Shown piece after piece: positions 34,191 through 43,299 of a stretch of 45,203 nt of DNA; within the stretch, counting starts at the first letter, position 1, and the number at the start of each line of letters is the position of its first letter. A program made the position numbers and the translations under genes. The DNA is from Bacteroidota bacterium (lineage in GTDB: Bacteria; Bacteroidota; Bacteroidia; Chitinophagales; LD1), in NCBI GenBank assembly GCA_025963485.1, contig JAOQAO010000138.1, positions 1 to 45,203 of the forward strand, given 5' to 3'. The notes beneath the pieces were generated by a model. That model saw nothing but the letters and a program-made list of their open reading frames with translations. It did not search any database and was not told the DNA's origin.

Positions 34191-35153
34191 ATGGAAATCA
34201 CGTGCAAAAACCAACACAGTACAGGATCGCTGTTACATTATCATCTCTACCGCTTCAATCAATTCCTGACTCAATTGAAAAAAGTGCTGCTGGGCAAAAA
34301 GAATAAGATGGTCCATACGACATCCAATAGCTTATTCATCAATCCACTGATCCTACGCGGCTTTGTATCCATACAATGGAACAAGCTGCCCGGCATAGGC
34401 ATCATATCCGGTGATGAAACATGGAAGAGTATCAGCGACCTCTCCGACCTGATAGATATGAAGGTGCAGGAGAAGACCGCAGAACTGGAAGACTCGAAGA
34501 AGGAGCTTGAGTCATTTGGCTACTCTATCTCGCATGACCTGAAGGCCCCGCTGCGCGTGATCAATGGATACTGTACAATACTGAAAAACTCTCCGGAAAT
34601 GATGAGTGACGAAGCAACGGAGATATTCGAGCGTATCAATGGAAGCGCGCAGAAGATGGGCAAACTGATCGATGACCTGCTGCGATTTTCTGTAGTACAA
34701 AGTGGCAATCTCACGAAGCAACGTACGGATATGAACGCCCTGATCAAGTCAGTCATATTTGAACTCAAGGTGCAAAACACTACAGGCTCCCGGATAATCA
34801 TTCATCGCGTACCGGATGCCTATTGTGACGGCAGCCTGGTCCGGCAGGTATGGATAAACCTTATTTCCAATGCGATCAAATATTCTGCAAATAGCCGTAA
34901 ACCAATAGTGGAAATAGGCGCCGATCTCTCGCAGGTACCAGCTGTCTACTATGTAAAGGATAATGGAAGCGGATTTGATATGAAATTTGCCTGCAAGCTT
35001 TTCAAACCCTTCCAAAGGCTGCACTCCGGCGATGCGTATGAGGGTACAGGTATCGGGCTGGCGCTCTCCCACAGAATAGTAGCCCGACACGGAGGCAAGA
35101 TATGGACAGAGGCGAAGGTGAATGAAGGAGCTAAATTTTATTTTACACTATAA
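34191..35153 (+). CDS. histidine kinase without obvious sensor domain
   Basis: A 320-residue predicted sensor kinase. Seen: an N-terminal part of about 80 residues with no recognised sensor, a short coiled coil (KVQEKTAELEDSKKELESF), the HisKA box SYSISHDLKAPLR with phospho-acceptor His115, and an ATPase domain with N box WINLISNAIKY, G1 DNGSGFD and G2 GTGIGLA. The H-box resembles phytochrome-type kinases. No membrane helix is apparent. No response regulator is adjacent, so its partner must be elsewhere. The start at 34191 (MEITCKN) is chosen over a TTG at 34152. No operon partner. Confidence 0.88.
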   Translation: MEITCKNQHSTGSLLHYHLYRFNQFLTQLKKVLLGKKNKMVHTTSNSLFINPLILRGFVSIQWNKLPGIGIISGDETWKSISDLSDLIDMKVQEKTAELEDSKKELESFGYSISHDLKAPLRVINGYCTILKNSPEMMSDEATEIFERINGSAQKMGKLIDDLLRFSVVQSGNLTKQRTDMNALIKSVIFELKVQNTTGSRIIIHRVPDAYCDGSLVRQVWINLISNAIKYSANSRKPIVEIGADLSQVPAVYYVKDNGSGFDMKFACKLFKPFQRLHSGDAYEGTGIGLALSHRIVARHGGKIWTEAKVNEGAKFYFTL

Positions 35154-35225
35154 ACGAATAGCCCTTCAGTCGCCTCCGCCAAAATTCAGTATTAATTTTT
35201 TATTCTATTTTAGCCTCTTCAATCA

Positions 35226-35972
35226 ATGAAAATGAACAATAGAAAGCGACTCCAAACGATCTTCTCTTTAACTATAATCATACTCTTCCTGATAGCGTGC
35301 AGTCATAATAGTGGCAATAGTACCGTAATGTATAAGGTCAAAACCGAGATAGACTCAATAGTAGAACCGGGGTATATTATCAATATACACAGGTATACGT
35401 ACACGTACGATGGACAAGGCCGTATATTTCAGGTATTTGATTCCTTTTCCTCCATTAACATTGCGACTCCTGTTAATTCTTATGAATCATCAAATACGCG
35501 GACTTATTCTTATTCTTCGAATGCTATTACTATAACTGCTACATCGGACGGAAGCAGTCCATATACATATAAGCTAAATGCTCAGGGATTGGTAACAGAA
35601 ATAACTGACCGAACAGGAACGATGAAAGATGTATATCAATACGATGCACAAGGGTATCGAATCTCAGATTCTCTTCGTATGGGCATTAAATTTATTAGCA
35701 CCATATCTAATGGCAATGAAATAAGCGTTGCAACCGTGGATACAGCAACCTCTTTCAAGCGCTTCTTTAATTATTCCCTGACACCCGATCTCAGAGATTT
35801 TGGCAAAGCATTCCAGGGGAAACGCTCTACCAATCTTCCTGTGTCATATCAAGATTCATGCTCTACATGCCCTAATACTGTCGTCCCCACCAGATATGAA
35901 TTGGACAGCCTTGGCAGAGTAACATTTGAATCAATAGAAACGGTTCAAAGAAACGTTTTCACTTACTATTGA
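35226..35972 (+). CDS. lipoprotein with YD-like repeats
   Basis: A 248-residue predicted lipoprotein. Seen: a signal peptide with lipobox LIAC, then strand-rich sequence with YTYDGQGRIFQV, KLNAQGLVTEITD and YQYDAQGYRISDS, which resembles the Bacteroidota DUF4595-type or RHS/YD-like repeat pattern (Y.YD..G...). The end has a CSTC pair and ELDSLGRVTFE. These repeats form beta-hairpins, often in cell-surface proteins; no function is known. The first ATG at 35226 or the next at 35232 could be the start. A TATTTTAG box 13 bases upstream may be its promoter. Convergent with the desaturase. Confidence 0.75.
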   Translation: MKMNNRKRLQTIFSLTIIILFLIACSHNSGNSTVMYKVKTEIDSIVEPGYIINIHRYTYTYDGQGRIFQVFDSFSSINIATPVNSYESSNTRTYSYSSNAITITATSDGSSPYTYKLNAQGLVTEITDRTGTMKDVYQYDAQGYRISDSLRMGIKFISTISNGNEISVATVDTATSFKRFFNYSLTPDLRDFGKAFQGKRSTNLPVSYQDSCSTCPNTVVPTRYELDSLGRVTFESIETVQRNVFTYY

Positions 35973-35990
35973 TCTTCGTAAAAAATAGCT

Positions 35991-36746
35991 TTAAAACTCA
36001 GTCACCACCTTGACCGTGCTTTTGGTCTTCAGCTTCACTATCCCTACTACAGAGAATAGGCGGATAATGTAATGCACGGGATCGATCTCAAACCAGCGCG
36101 TGCCGAAGTTGATGCTAGATGGATGCTGGTGGTGATCGTTGTGATAGGATTCTCCGAGCATCAGTACATCGACCGGAAGAAGATTCTTGGACGTGTTATT
36201 CATCTTGTGATTGGTGTACCCGTATTTGTGTGCGAACCAGTTGATGATAGCTCCATGTACCGGGCTCATCATCCACTGCACAGGCAGCAGCAGAAACCAC
36301 CACATAGACGGAGCGAAAGCAATATAGAATGCGAGATATGCCAGCCCCCAGCCGACGCGTGAATACATAGAGTCACCGAGGCGGTCCATGGCTTCCCACT
36401 GTGGTACGCTCTTGAGAAAACGGTCATCGACAATAGCCTCCCTGCGGAGGATGGATCCATAGATCGAAGAGGTATGGTTCATCATAGACACTACATTGCT
36501 GAAGTACTTCGGCGAGTGCGGATCTTTGGGCGTATCTGTATAAGCATGATGCATACGGTGCATGATGGCATATACCCGGGGACTCAGATAGGATGTACCC
36601 ATGGTGATCCAGGCAAAGATGAAAAAGAAACGCTCCCAGGGTTTGGTCATGGTGAAAGCACCATGTGCTGCATAACGATGCATCAGAAATGTCTGTGAGA
36701 ACAGGGACAAATACCAGTGTAAAATAAAGAAGATTAATATTGGCAT
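35991..36746 (-). CDS. acyl-CoA (fatty acid) desaturase
   Basis: A 251-residue membrane di-iron desaturase. Seen: the three histidine boxes HRYAAH (23-28), HRMHH (63-67) and HNDHH (202-206), with hydrophobic helices between, as in SCD/Delta-9-type bacterial desaturases; the family introduces a cis double bond into saturated acyl chains using O2 and electrons from a partner. The start at 36746 (MPILIFFIL) is used because relatives begin with this hydrophobic segment right before the first box; an upstream ATG at 36806 would add 20 residues. Probably responsible for membrane fluidity control. Convergent with the lipoprotein gene, 18 bases apart. Confidence 0.92.
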   Translation of the reverse strand: MPILIFFILHWYLSLFSQTFLMHRYAAHGAFTMTKPWERFFFIFAWITMGTSYLSPRVYAIMHRMHHAYTDTPKDPHSPKYFSNVVSMMNHTSSIYGSILRREAIVDDRFLKSVPQWEAMDRLGDSMYSRVGWGLAYLAFYIAFAPSMWWFLLLPVQWMMSPVHGAIINWFAHKYGYTNHKMNNTSKNLLPVDVLMLGESYHNDHHQHPSSINFGTRWFEIDPVHYIIRLFSVVGIVKLKTKSTVKVVTEF

Positions 36747-36926
36747 GGATGCAAGATACGGAGAGTATAAGCAGCAGTTGTCTTCTTTAACAACCATTTC
36801 AGCCAAGCGCCATATATACGTAGCCTAACTCCTTTATTCACCGGTAGAATTCTCATACTTTAACAATGGCCAATACGTTTTGTATACGATATTTAATCAG
36901 TCATTGCTAACCCAAAACCCTAATCC

Positions 36927-37817
36927 ATGAAAAACAACTTCAGGCAAAGATTCCGTAAACTCTGCATGTGCTTTGCTATTGTATTTGTAGTGATGTTCGT
37001 CATAAGGCTTGCTTATACTTATTCATCCCTGGACTCTGGTGCCAACGGCGGCTACATGGGTGACTTCTTCGGCAGTATAGACCACCTGCGCAAGAACTAT
37101 GCATCGGAGAAAACCGGATGGAGCAAGCAAGGAAAAGAAACTCTGGAGCAAGGAGGATTCGAATACTCGCAGAAATATGAGAAGACAGCTACTGTGAAAT
37201 CAAAGACCTCGCAATTTGATGCCGATGCGAAAAAGGTGCAGTCCTCGACGAAGGATTTCACAGGTGTAGTACAATATGAGCAGAACACCGGCAAAAAAGG
37301 CAGCCGCGAACTACACCTGATGATCGGTATCGCACCTGAGAAATTTGATAGCTTCTACAATGTAGTACAAGGTATAGGTATCATCAAATCTACCGAGATC
37401 ACCAAGACGGACAAGACCAATGACTACCGTAAACTCAATGCGAAAAAAGCTTCGCTGGACAAAACACTGACATCGCTCAATGAACTCAAATCGCGAAGCG
37501 GTGCTATAGCAGACTACATAGCCCTCCATGACAAAATACTCGAGATAGAAACACAACTGCAGGAACTCGGTGTAGAGCTCGGCGACTTCAATAGTGACAA
37601 TGAATTCTGCACGATAAAATTCTCACTCTATGAAGGCGCTACTGAGCGAAAGATGGCCTTTGCGAAAAGGCTAAGGATAGCATTTGAATGGACGGTCAAG
37701 TATTACGCAGTGGTCGTATTTTCCGTATTGATGCTGAGTATCGCGTCATTCATATTTATCTTCATAGTAGATAAGCTGAAGATCATGACTGCGATAACAG
37801 AAAAGGTCAATGAGTGA
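36927..37817 (+). CDS. DUF4349 domain membrane protein
   Basis: A 296-residue protein of the DUF4349 family. Seen: an N-terminal membrane helix (CFAIVFVVMFVIRLAYTY), a soluble part with ELHLMIGIAPEKFDSFYNVV, a coiled-coil stretch (LNAKKASLDKTLTSLNELK ... LEIETQLQELGVELGDF) and a second helix (YYAVVVFSVLMLSIASFIFIF) near the C-terminus. The order strand-rich part, coiled coil, TM is diagnostic. The family's role is unknown; related proteins sit in the cell envelope and often form part of stress regulons. Single gene with no clear promoter. Confidence 0.85.
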   Translation: MKNNFRQRFRKLCMCFAIVFVVMFVIRLAYTYSSLDSGANGGYMGDFFGSIDHLRKNYASEKTGWSKQGKETLEQGGFEYSQKYEKTATVKSKTSQFDADAKKVQSSTKDFTGVVQYEQNTGKKGSRELHLMIGIAPEKFDSFYNVVQGIGIIKSTEITKTDKTNDYRKLNAKKASLDKTLTSLNELKSRSGAIADYIALHDKILEIETQLQELGVELGDFNSDNEFCTIKFSLYEGATERKMAFAKRLRIAFEWTVKYYAVVVFSVLMLSIASFIFIFIVDKLKIMTAITEKVNE

Positions 37818-37910
37818 TTTCCTGAATCCATATCCGATTCAATCATAAACAACTCATCCCCTTTTTAGGGTATTTTTTCCCTGATATAAAGCCGTATCTT
37901 AGCAGCACCT

Positions 37911-37926
37911 ACAACGAATTCGTTGT
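37911..37926. promoter_or_regulatory. perfect 16-bp palindrome upstream of the FIST operon
   Basis: ACAACGAATTCGTTGT is fully self-complementary and lies just after a TATCTTAG box (37895-37902) that resembles TAnnTTTG. It could be an operator for a dimeric regulator or a leader hairpin. Confidence 0.5.
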
Positions 37927-37990
37927 ATCAAGTTTAAACATAAGTAATTCAGAATCGTATATTTAAGTAGGAAATAAAACCTTCCGACAG

Positions 37991-39115
37991 ATGATAATCA
38001 AACAGTACAAAAGCACCAGCGCTCTGACCGGGGACATCACTCCATTTGCAGATGCAAACCTGGTATTAGTGTTTGCGGGCCGCGAAGATGTCGAACAGCT
38101 GGCGTACAGTAAACTGTCAGTGGCATTCCCCAATGCCACTATAGCCTGTGTAAGTACTGCCGGAGAGATCATGCAGGACAATGTGTATGACTCAGGGATA
38201 AGCATCACGGCGATACAGTTTGAAAAGACAAAGATCGCAACCTCCTTTATCAATATCAAAGATCATCCGGACAGCATCGATGCGGGCAAAGTGCTCATAC
38301 AGCGACTGGCCGATGAAGAACTAAGGCATGTGATCGTATTTGCAGACGGATCGCTGGTCAATGGCAGCGACCTGGTGAAAGGCATGAATCAGGTACTGCC
38401 CGGGACTGTCACTATATCCGGTGGACTCGCAGGCGATGGCGCGAAATTTGAGAAGACACTCGTGGGCCTCAATGGCAACACTGGTGTTGGCAATATAGTC
38501 GCGATCGGGCTCTACGGCTCATCGCTGGAGGTAGGCTATGGCAGTGTAGGCGGCTGGGGATCATTCGGCCCCGAGAGGCGCGTGACCAGGTCCTCTGCCA
38601 ATGTCCTCTATGAACTCGACGGCAAATCTGCCCTCGGCCTCTATAAACAATACCTCGGCGAGCTCGCCGACCAGCTGCCGGGATCGGCGCTTCTTTTCCC
38701 CCTCTCTATAAATGTGGAGGAGCACGCGCAACCATTAGTACGTACTATACTGTCTATAGATGAGGAGAAGCAGAGTATGACCTTTGCCGGTAATATACCA
38801 GAAGGATCATATGCGCGGCTCATGAGAGGCAACTTTGACAAGCTCATAGACGCTGCCAATGAAGCTGCCGAGGCATGCCTGACCGTACCCCACACCGCGA
38901 AACCGGAACTGGCGCTGCTCGTATCCTGTGTAGGCCGCAAGATAGTACTGGCGCAGCGTATAGATGAGGAGATAGAGCGTGTGCGCGGAGCACTGGGCGC
39001 GGATACCGTGCTGACAGGGTTCTACTCATACGGAGAGATATCGCCGCTGGGCATGACATCTGGATGCGAACTGCACAACCAGACCATGACCATAACGACT
39101 TTCAGAGAACTATGA
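37991..39115 (+). CDS. FIST domain sensor protein
   Basis: A 374-residue cytoplasmic sensor with FIST-N and FIST-C domains. Seen: LVLVFAGREDVEQLAY and ATIACVSTAGEIMQ in FIST-N, ITISGGLAGDGAKFEKTLV linking, NIVAIGLYGSSLEVGYG, and FIST-C ending GFYSYGEISPLG and CELHNQTMT, the conserved family end. FIST proteins bind small ligands; the best-studied group, NosP, binds haem and nitric oxide and acts through a co-encoded histidine kinase. Haem binding cannot be confirmed here. Its stop overlaps the start of the kinase as ATGA (39112-39115), a strong sign of a sensor-kinase pair. A palindrome lies 65 bases upstream. Confidence 0.92.
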   Translation: MIIKQYKSTSALTGDITPFADANLVLVFAGREDVEQLAYSKLSVAFPNATIACVSTAGEIMQDNVYDSGISITAIQFEKTKIATSFINIKDHPDSIDAGKVLIQRLADEELRHVIVFADGSLVNGSDLVKGMNQVLPGTVTISGGLAGDGAKFEKTLVGLNGNTGVGNIVAIGLYGSSLEVGYGSVGGWGSFGPERRVTRSSANVLYELDGKSALGLYKQYLGELADQLPGSALLFPLSINVEEHAQPLVRTILSIDEEKQSMTFAGNIPEGSYARLMRGNFDKLIDAANEAAEACLTVPHTAKPELALLVSCVGRKIVLAQRIDEEIERVRGALGADTVLTGFYSYGEISPLGMTSGCELHNQTMTITTFREL

Positions 39116-40014
39116 ATGGAAACGAATACCATAAACTACTGCTAAAGCAAGTCACCAAAAAGTACGGTGACATATCCATGCTGCCTCCTGAGATGCAGGA
39201 GCTGCTACTCACCGTGAGCCATACCTATGAGCAGTATGACAGGGATATACAGCTCGTGGAACGGTCTCTTGACCTCAGCTCAGGAGAGATGAAGGAGACC
39301 TACCTGAAACTCGAACAAAAGAAACAAGAGATACAGACATCAAACGATGCCCTGCGCCGGTATGCCTATATCGTATCACATGACCTCAAAGAACCACTGC
39401 GTACCATATCCAGCTACCTGCAGCTCATAGAGCTACGGCTGGGTGACAAGCTGGATGGTGAGGGACGTGAGTTTATCAACTACTCTGTGAGCGGTGTGAA
39501 GCGCATGAAGGGCATGCTCGAAGCAGTACTCAACTACTCCCAGTTAGAGAACAGGAAAGCATTTATGTCCGTAGACCTCAATACAGTATTTGAGTCATCA
39601 TGCGAGAACCTCAATGAGGCCATCCATGAGGCACATGCCGTGATCAAGCGCACCCCCCTCCCACAGGTGCGGGGTGACAAATACCAGCTCATACAACTCT
39701 TCCAGAACCTGATGCAGAACTCCTTAAAGTTCCGCGGACAGACACAACCGCAGATCACCATAGAGTACCTGGGTGGCAATAACAATCACATCATCTCCTT
39801 CCGCGACAATGGCATCGGAGTGGAAGACCACTACCGTTCGCAGCTCTTCCAGATGTTCAAGAAGCTACATGCTCCGGTAGAATATGACGGCCTCGGTATG
39901 GGTCTCGCCGTCTGCCGCCGCATCATGGAGAACCATGAAGGCGAGATCAACCTCGACCCGGATTTCCATGACGGGCTGAAGGTGGACCTGAGGTTTCCTG
40001 CGCTGGTAGCGTAA
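39112..40014 (+). CDS. histidine kinase coupled to the FIST sensor
   Basis: A 300-residue soluble histidine kinase. Seen: an N-terminal helical part (about 1-70) without membrane helices, a coiled coil (KLEQKKQEIQTSNDALRRYA), HisKA box YIVSHDLKEPLRTIS with His90, N box LFQNLMQNSLKF, G1 RDNGIGV and G2 GLGMGLAV. Translation starts inside the FIST stop (ATGA), so the two are made in step and probably form one signalling unit. The frame is open upstream to 39064, but the ATG at 39112 is better supported by the overlap and by composition. No response regulator follows; the output is unknown. Confidence 0.93.
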   Translation: MNGNEYHKLLLKQVTKKYGDISMLPPEMQELLLTVSHTYEQYDRDIQLVERSLDLSSGEMKETYLKLEQKKQEIQTSNDALRRYAYIVSHDLKEPLRTISSYLQLIELRLGDKLDGEGREFINYSVSGVKRMKGMLEAVLNYSQLENRKAFMSVDLNTVFESSCENLNEAIHEAHAVIKRTPLPQVRGDKYQLIQLFQNLMQNSLKFRGQTQPQITIEYLGGNNNHIISFRDNGIGVEDHYRSQLFQMFKKLHAPVEYDGLGMGLAVCRRIMENHEGEINLDPDFHDGLKVDLRFPALVA

Positions 40015-40038
40015 TACCTACCCCCTATTCAAACATTC

Positions 40039-40151
40039 ATGGCGTCCCCTTCGGGCCGGGCTATCCGCTACTAGTCCCGACACATGGCTCATGAGCGAAG
40101 GCTTGTCCCGACGGATGTCGGGAGCTATCCGCTGCTATCCCTGACGCTCGC
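40039..40151 (-). repeat. dispersed element, copy B
   Basis: Read on the minus strand it starts GCGAGCGTCAGGGATAG and ends GGCCCGAAGGGGACGCC, as copy A does at 2497-2646, with an unrelated central part rich in TCGGGAC motifs. Confidence 0.65.
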
Positions 40152-40451
40152 ATGCGGTACCACCAAAGCTAGCCTCACATCCCGTTATGAAGATTTAGGC
40201 TCATTAGCGGGATATTGTTTGTCTTGAAATTGCATCAATAGCATTTGATATTCATTCAGTTACAAGAAATACACATAGAATTATTATAATATCGTAATTT
40301 AAATAAACGCAATGCCCACCTGATCGTGCCTTGGCACCAACGCTGGCACATCCTTTTGGTCCGTCCACAACAAATTTGCAATGCGTCCTAAATTGACATT
40401 TATCACTCGAATTTATTGCCTTAGGTCATCTTTCGCGAACACTGCCCGATC

Positions 40452-40459
40452 TACCTTTG
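40452..40459 (+). promoter_or_regulatory. -7 promoter box for the isochorismatase gene
   Basis: TACCTTTG is a perfect TAnnTTTG, 35 bases before the start. TTTCG at 40431-40435 could be a weak -33 element. Confidence 0.5.
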
Positions 40460-40494
40460 TGACGCTTTACAATCACAACTAAAAAGTCACTACT

Positions 40495-41148
40495 ATGAGC
40501 AGCCAAAAGATCAGAGACCCAAAGACAGACCATCTCTTGACCCCCGAAAACTCCGCCGTAATTATTATCGACTACCAGCCCACCCAGGTTGGGTCCATCG
40601 AATCGATGGATAAATACACGATGGTAAAAAACGTTGTTGCCCTTATAAAACTGGCTAAGGTGTTTAAGATGCCCATTGTTGTCTCAACCGTAAATGTGAA
40701 AGCTGCCGGGCTGAAGTCAACGATTCCCCAGATAGCCCTGGAAGTAAAAGATCTGCCATCATATGACAGGACCACGATCAATACCTGGGAGGATATAGAA
40801 TTTCTGGAGGCTGTAAAAGCTACTAAGCGCAAAAAGCTGATCATGGCCGCGCTTTGGACCGAAGCCTGTTTGTTGTTTCCTACCCTGGACGCGCTGAAAG
40901 AAGGATATGAGGTATACCCTGTCGTAGATGCTGTGGCGGGAACTTCCATCGCAGCTCATGATGCAGCCCTCAGAAGAATGGAGAAGGCGGGAGCGCAACC
41001 CACCAGCGTTATGAGCCTGGTATGCGAGATTCAGCGCGATTGGGCCCGGTATGAAACAGTTCCGGCAATGCTCGGTGTACTAGCCGGAGTGGGCAATAAT
41101 GTAGGACTTGACATAGAGGGTCAAGGTATAGAACAGGGAAGTAAGTAG
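40495..41148 (+). CDS. isochorismatase-family (YcaC-like) hydrolase
   Basis: A 217-residue cysteine hydrolase of the isochorismatase superfamily. Seen: AVIIIDYQPTQV with catalytic Asp26, the R.TINTWED block typical of the YcaC branch, and LWTEACLLFPTLDAL with Cys125, then the VDAVAGTS segment near the end. The superfamily hydrolyses C-N or ether bonds in small amides or isochorismate; the YcaC branch has no settled substrate. Length fits. It has a perfect -7 box, and the alpha/beta hydrolase follows 72 bases later in the same direction, suggesting cotranscription. It is the first gene of the regulated cluster at the right end of the window. Confidence 0.9.
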   Translation: MSSQKIRDPKTDHLLTPENSAVIIIDYQPTQVGSIESMDKYTMVKNVVALIKLAKVFKMPIVVSTVNVKAAGLKSTIPQIALEVKDLPSYDRTTINTWEDIEFLEAVKATKRKKLIMAALWTEACLLFPTLDALKEGYEVYPVVDAVAGTSIAAHDAALRRMEKAGAQPTSVMSLVCEIQRDWARYETVPAMLGVLAGVGNNVGLDIEGQGIEQGSK

Positions 41149-41220
41149 CAGCCGGTATCCCGTTTTCGGTAATCCCATTCTTCAACTGTAGCCTTATTAA
41201 CTCTAAGAAAAACTAACAAT

Positions 41221-42054
41221 ATGGACAGTAGTATCTTAAACAAAGTAAAAGCAGACAGAGGCGTCTTTAATGGTTTAGGAAATATTTATCCCGCCGATGC
41301 CAGCGTTGAAATATCGGCCGAGACGATCGAAGGTGTCAGTTGCTATTGGTTTGCACCCGGCGATCCTGATAAAAATAAAATAGTTATATATCTGCACGGT
41401 GGAATGTTCGTTTTAGGATCAATAGAGACATACAGAGCTATGATCAGTCATTTTGCTTCGGCCTTTTCTGCCAAAATCTTATTTATCGAATATGCCCTGG
41501 CGCCTGAGAAACCATTTCCCAACGGAATAAATGAAATTGCAAAAGTATACCGGCAGATCATTCGCAGATATCCCGATGCAAAGATCATTCTGATGGGAGA
41601 TAGTGCCGGTGGTGCGCTTTCTGCCACTTTGATTAAAAAGGCTTCTGAAGAAAAAATGCAAATGCCATCCGGCGTAGTTTTGCTTTCACCCTGGGTATAT
41701 CTCAAGTGCAATACTGGATCATACGAAACCAGGAAAAAACTGGACCCGATACTGACAAAGGATAAGTTAATGGAATATGCAGGTTATTATGTTGCTGATA
41801 ATTGGACCGAGGCGGATTCAGGTCAGTTTACATTTACCGACTTTCCGCCTTTGCTTATTTTGGTAGGCACTAACGAAATACTTTTTGACGACTCAAAATT
41901 ATTCTACGAAAAGATCAAACTGGTGCAACCCAATACACAAAAGAAAGAGTATGAAAACCAAGTCCATGGTTGGCCCTTGATAGACATTAAGTCCGATGCG
42001 GCCAAAGATGCCATGGCAAACATGGCAAAGTTTGTCGCCAGGACAGGCAGCTAA
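41221..42054 (+). CDS. alpha/beta hydrolase (HSL-like esterase)
   Basis: A 277-residue esterase of the hormone-sensitive-lipase branch. Seen: oxyanion motif YLHGGMF (58-64), nucleophile motif GDSAGG with Ser128, LSPW, an acid region near Asp223 (NEILFDDS) and His249 in NQVHGW. The HGG and GDSAG pair defines the branch. It hydrolyses short acyl esters of unknown identity. No signal peptide, so cytoplasmic. Last gene on its strand before the Crp/Fnr gene, whose stop codon overlaps its stop by three bases on the opposite strand. Confidence 0.93.
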   Translation: MDSSILNKVKADRGVFNGLGNIYPADASVEISAETIEGVSCYWFAPGDPDKNKIVIYLHGGMFVLGSIETYRAMISHFASAFSAKILFIEYALAPEKPFPNGINEIAKVYRQIIRRYPDAKIILMGDSAGGALSATLIKKASEEKMQMPSGVVLLSPWVYLKCNTGSYETRKKLDPILTKDKLMEYAGYYVADNWTEADSGQFTFTDFPPLLILVGTNEILFDDSKLFYEKIKLVQPNTQKKEYENQVHGWPLIDIKSDAAKDAMANMAKFVARTGS

Positions 42055-42626
42055 TTGGAACTACGCAACCGACTGAGTGTTTCTTTCGCAACACCAAGAT
42101 ATGAAGCTATGAGATACTGGGGAAAGCGTTGGATAAATTCCGGGCGAGTGCTTATTAAGTTAAAATATCGTTGTTCAGCGGTGTCGTTAAGTGCGCTATG
42201 CAGTCTTTTATGATTAGCGTAAGCATGTCGTTCATCAAGTACTTTTATCATTTCCATCATAGCAGGTATATGGATCAAATGCTCATAATAGTCCGTTTTT
42301 TTAAGCACCAAAACGTCTGTGTTCTCCCAGGCATCGATGTAGTACCGGGAAGGCGTATCGGTCAGAAAGCTTTCACGGTCATCGGCCCACCAATTTTCAA
42401 TGGCTAACTGAATAATATGCTCCATACCTTTGTCGTCCACAGTATACTGCCGCATGGCGCCCTTCACAATAAAGGCAGTAGATCTGCATATCTCCCCGTC
42501 TTGCAGAATGTATTGTCCTTTGCGTATTTTCTTAGGAGTGAACTTGCTTTGGATAAGTTCAATATCCTCACCGCTCAATGGTGTGGTAGAATGCCTTTCG
42601 ATATAACTCAGGAGGGGTTGATACAT
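42051..42626 (-). CDS. Crp/Fnr family transcriptional regulator
   Basis: A 191-residue regulator. Seen: a cyclic-nucleotide-binding-like barrel (KIRKGQYILQDGEICRSTAFIVKGAMRQY, then HIIQLAIENWWADDRESFL), a long helix, and a C-terminal helix-turn-helix (IASYLGVAKETLSRLRSS). The barrel lacks the full set of cAMP-contact residues of CRP, as in most Bacteroidota members, so the effector is unknown. There is no N-terminal cysteine cluster of FNR. It is transcribed away from the SnoaL-like operon and against the esterase, and probably controls one or both; the 204-base gap to 42831 would be the control region. Confidence 0.92.
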   Translation of the reverse strand: MYQPLLSYIERHSTTPLSGEDIELIQSKFTPKKIRKGQYILQDGEICRSTAFIVKGAMRQYTVDDKGMEHIIQLAIENWWADDRESFLTDTPSRYYIDAWENTDVLVLKKTDYYEHLIHIPAMMEMIKVLDERHAYANHKRLHSALNDTAEQRYFNLISTRPEFIQRFPQYLIASYLGVAKETLSRLRSSN

Positions 42627-42770
42627 TTGTTAAAATTAAAACAACAGCAAATTAAAAAATTAATTCAGGAATTTAAAATGCGCGCAAGTCAGCGAACCAT
42701 GGTAGCATTACAATTGCAAGCGATCGCAGCAGCGGATATCCGAAGGCTTTTCAATAAACTATTTGGCACT

Positions 42771-42798
42771 TTTAAACAAAGCTGGCCGCTGGTTTAAA
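42771..42798. promoter_or_regulatory. inverted repeat between Crp/Fnr and SnoaL-like genes
   Basis: TTTAAAC (42771-42777) and GTTTAAA (42792-42798) are perfect inverses 14 bases apart, 32 bases before the SnoaL-like start. A possible regulator site, although wider spaced than a classic Crp box. Confidence 0.35.
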
Positions 42799-42830
42799 GA
42801 GTAGCTTTACTCAACAATCAAACAATAAGA

Positions 42831-43283
42831 ATGGAAAAAATCAAGGAACAACTGCAACAGGCAGAAGACCGTGTAGCAATTCGCGAACTAGTGGATGCTT
42901 ACGCCAACTGTGCCGACACGCGCGATGCACAAGGACAGATGTATCTTTTTACTGAAGACACAAATTTTGAAGTATACATGGATGCAAAATCGCCTACCCC
43001 AACGCAGATAGTCCAGGGACGGGCCAACTTGTTTCCGGTATTTGATAATCTGAATAGCTACCAGGCCACTATGCACTTCAACGGGCAGAGCACTATTAAA
43101 TTTACCGGGGCCGGTAAGGCCAGCGGCCTTACTTACTGCCTGGCTCATCATCTTACCGTGAAAGACGGGAAGCAAAATTTTATGGTAGCGGCAATTCGCT
43201 ATTACGACATCTTCGTCAAACGGGAGGATAGATGGCTCTTTGCGGAGCGAAAACTTTTGGTGAGCTGGATCGAACAGCGGTAA
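42831..43283 (+). CDS. SnoaL-like (NTF2-fold) protein
   Basis: A 150-residue protein of the SnoaL-like/NTF2 superfamily. Seen: the start QQAEDRVAIRELVDAYANCADTRD, where AI..L...YA...D is the usual first helix, then LFTEDTNFEV, HFNGQSTIKF and the final strand pattern YYDIFVKREDRWLFAERK. The cone-shaped fold hosts cyclases, isomerases and dehydratases as well as non-catalytic members; no active site can be named. First gene of a likely three-gene operon with the aldo/keto reductase (16-base gap) and the NmrA-like protein. Confidence 0.88.
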   Translation: MEKIKEQLQQAEDRVAIRELVDAYANCADTRDAQGQMYLFTEDTNFEVYMDAKSPTPTQIVQGRANLFPVFDNLNSYQATMHFNGQSTIKFTGAGKASGLTYCLAHHLTVKDGKQNFMVAAIRYYDIFVKREDRWLFAERKLLVSWIEQR

Positions 43284-43299
43284 CCGGATTCCTAAAACA

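Larger units (their letters stand above)
40015..40494. other. intergenic region with dispersed element
   Basis: About 480 bases without a credible gene. It holds element copy B (40039-40151), an AT-rich stretch, GTGCC/GGCAC repeats near 40327-40338 and the promoter box of the next gene. Confidence 0.55.

Noticed and set aside
40200-40330. AT-rich stretch considered as an integrase attachment site or transposon end
   Set aside because: No integrase, no flanking duplications and no tRNA were found.
42678-42797. Short plus-strand frame (39 codons from an ATG at 42678) upstream of the SnoaL-like gene
   Set aside because: It looks somewhat protein-like but is short and lies in the presumed control region of the Crp/Fnr gene; no independent support.
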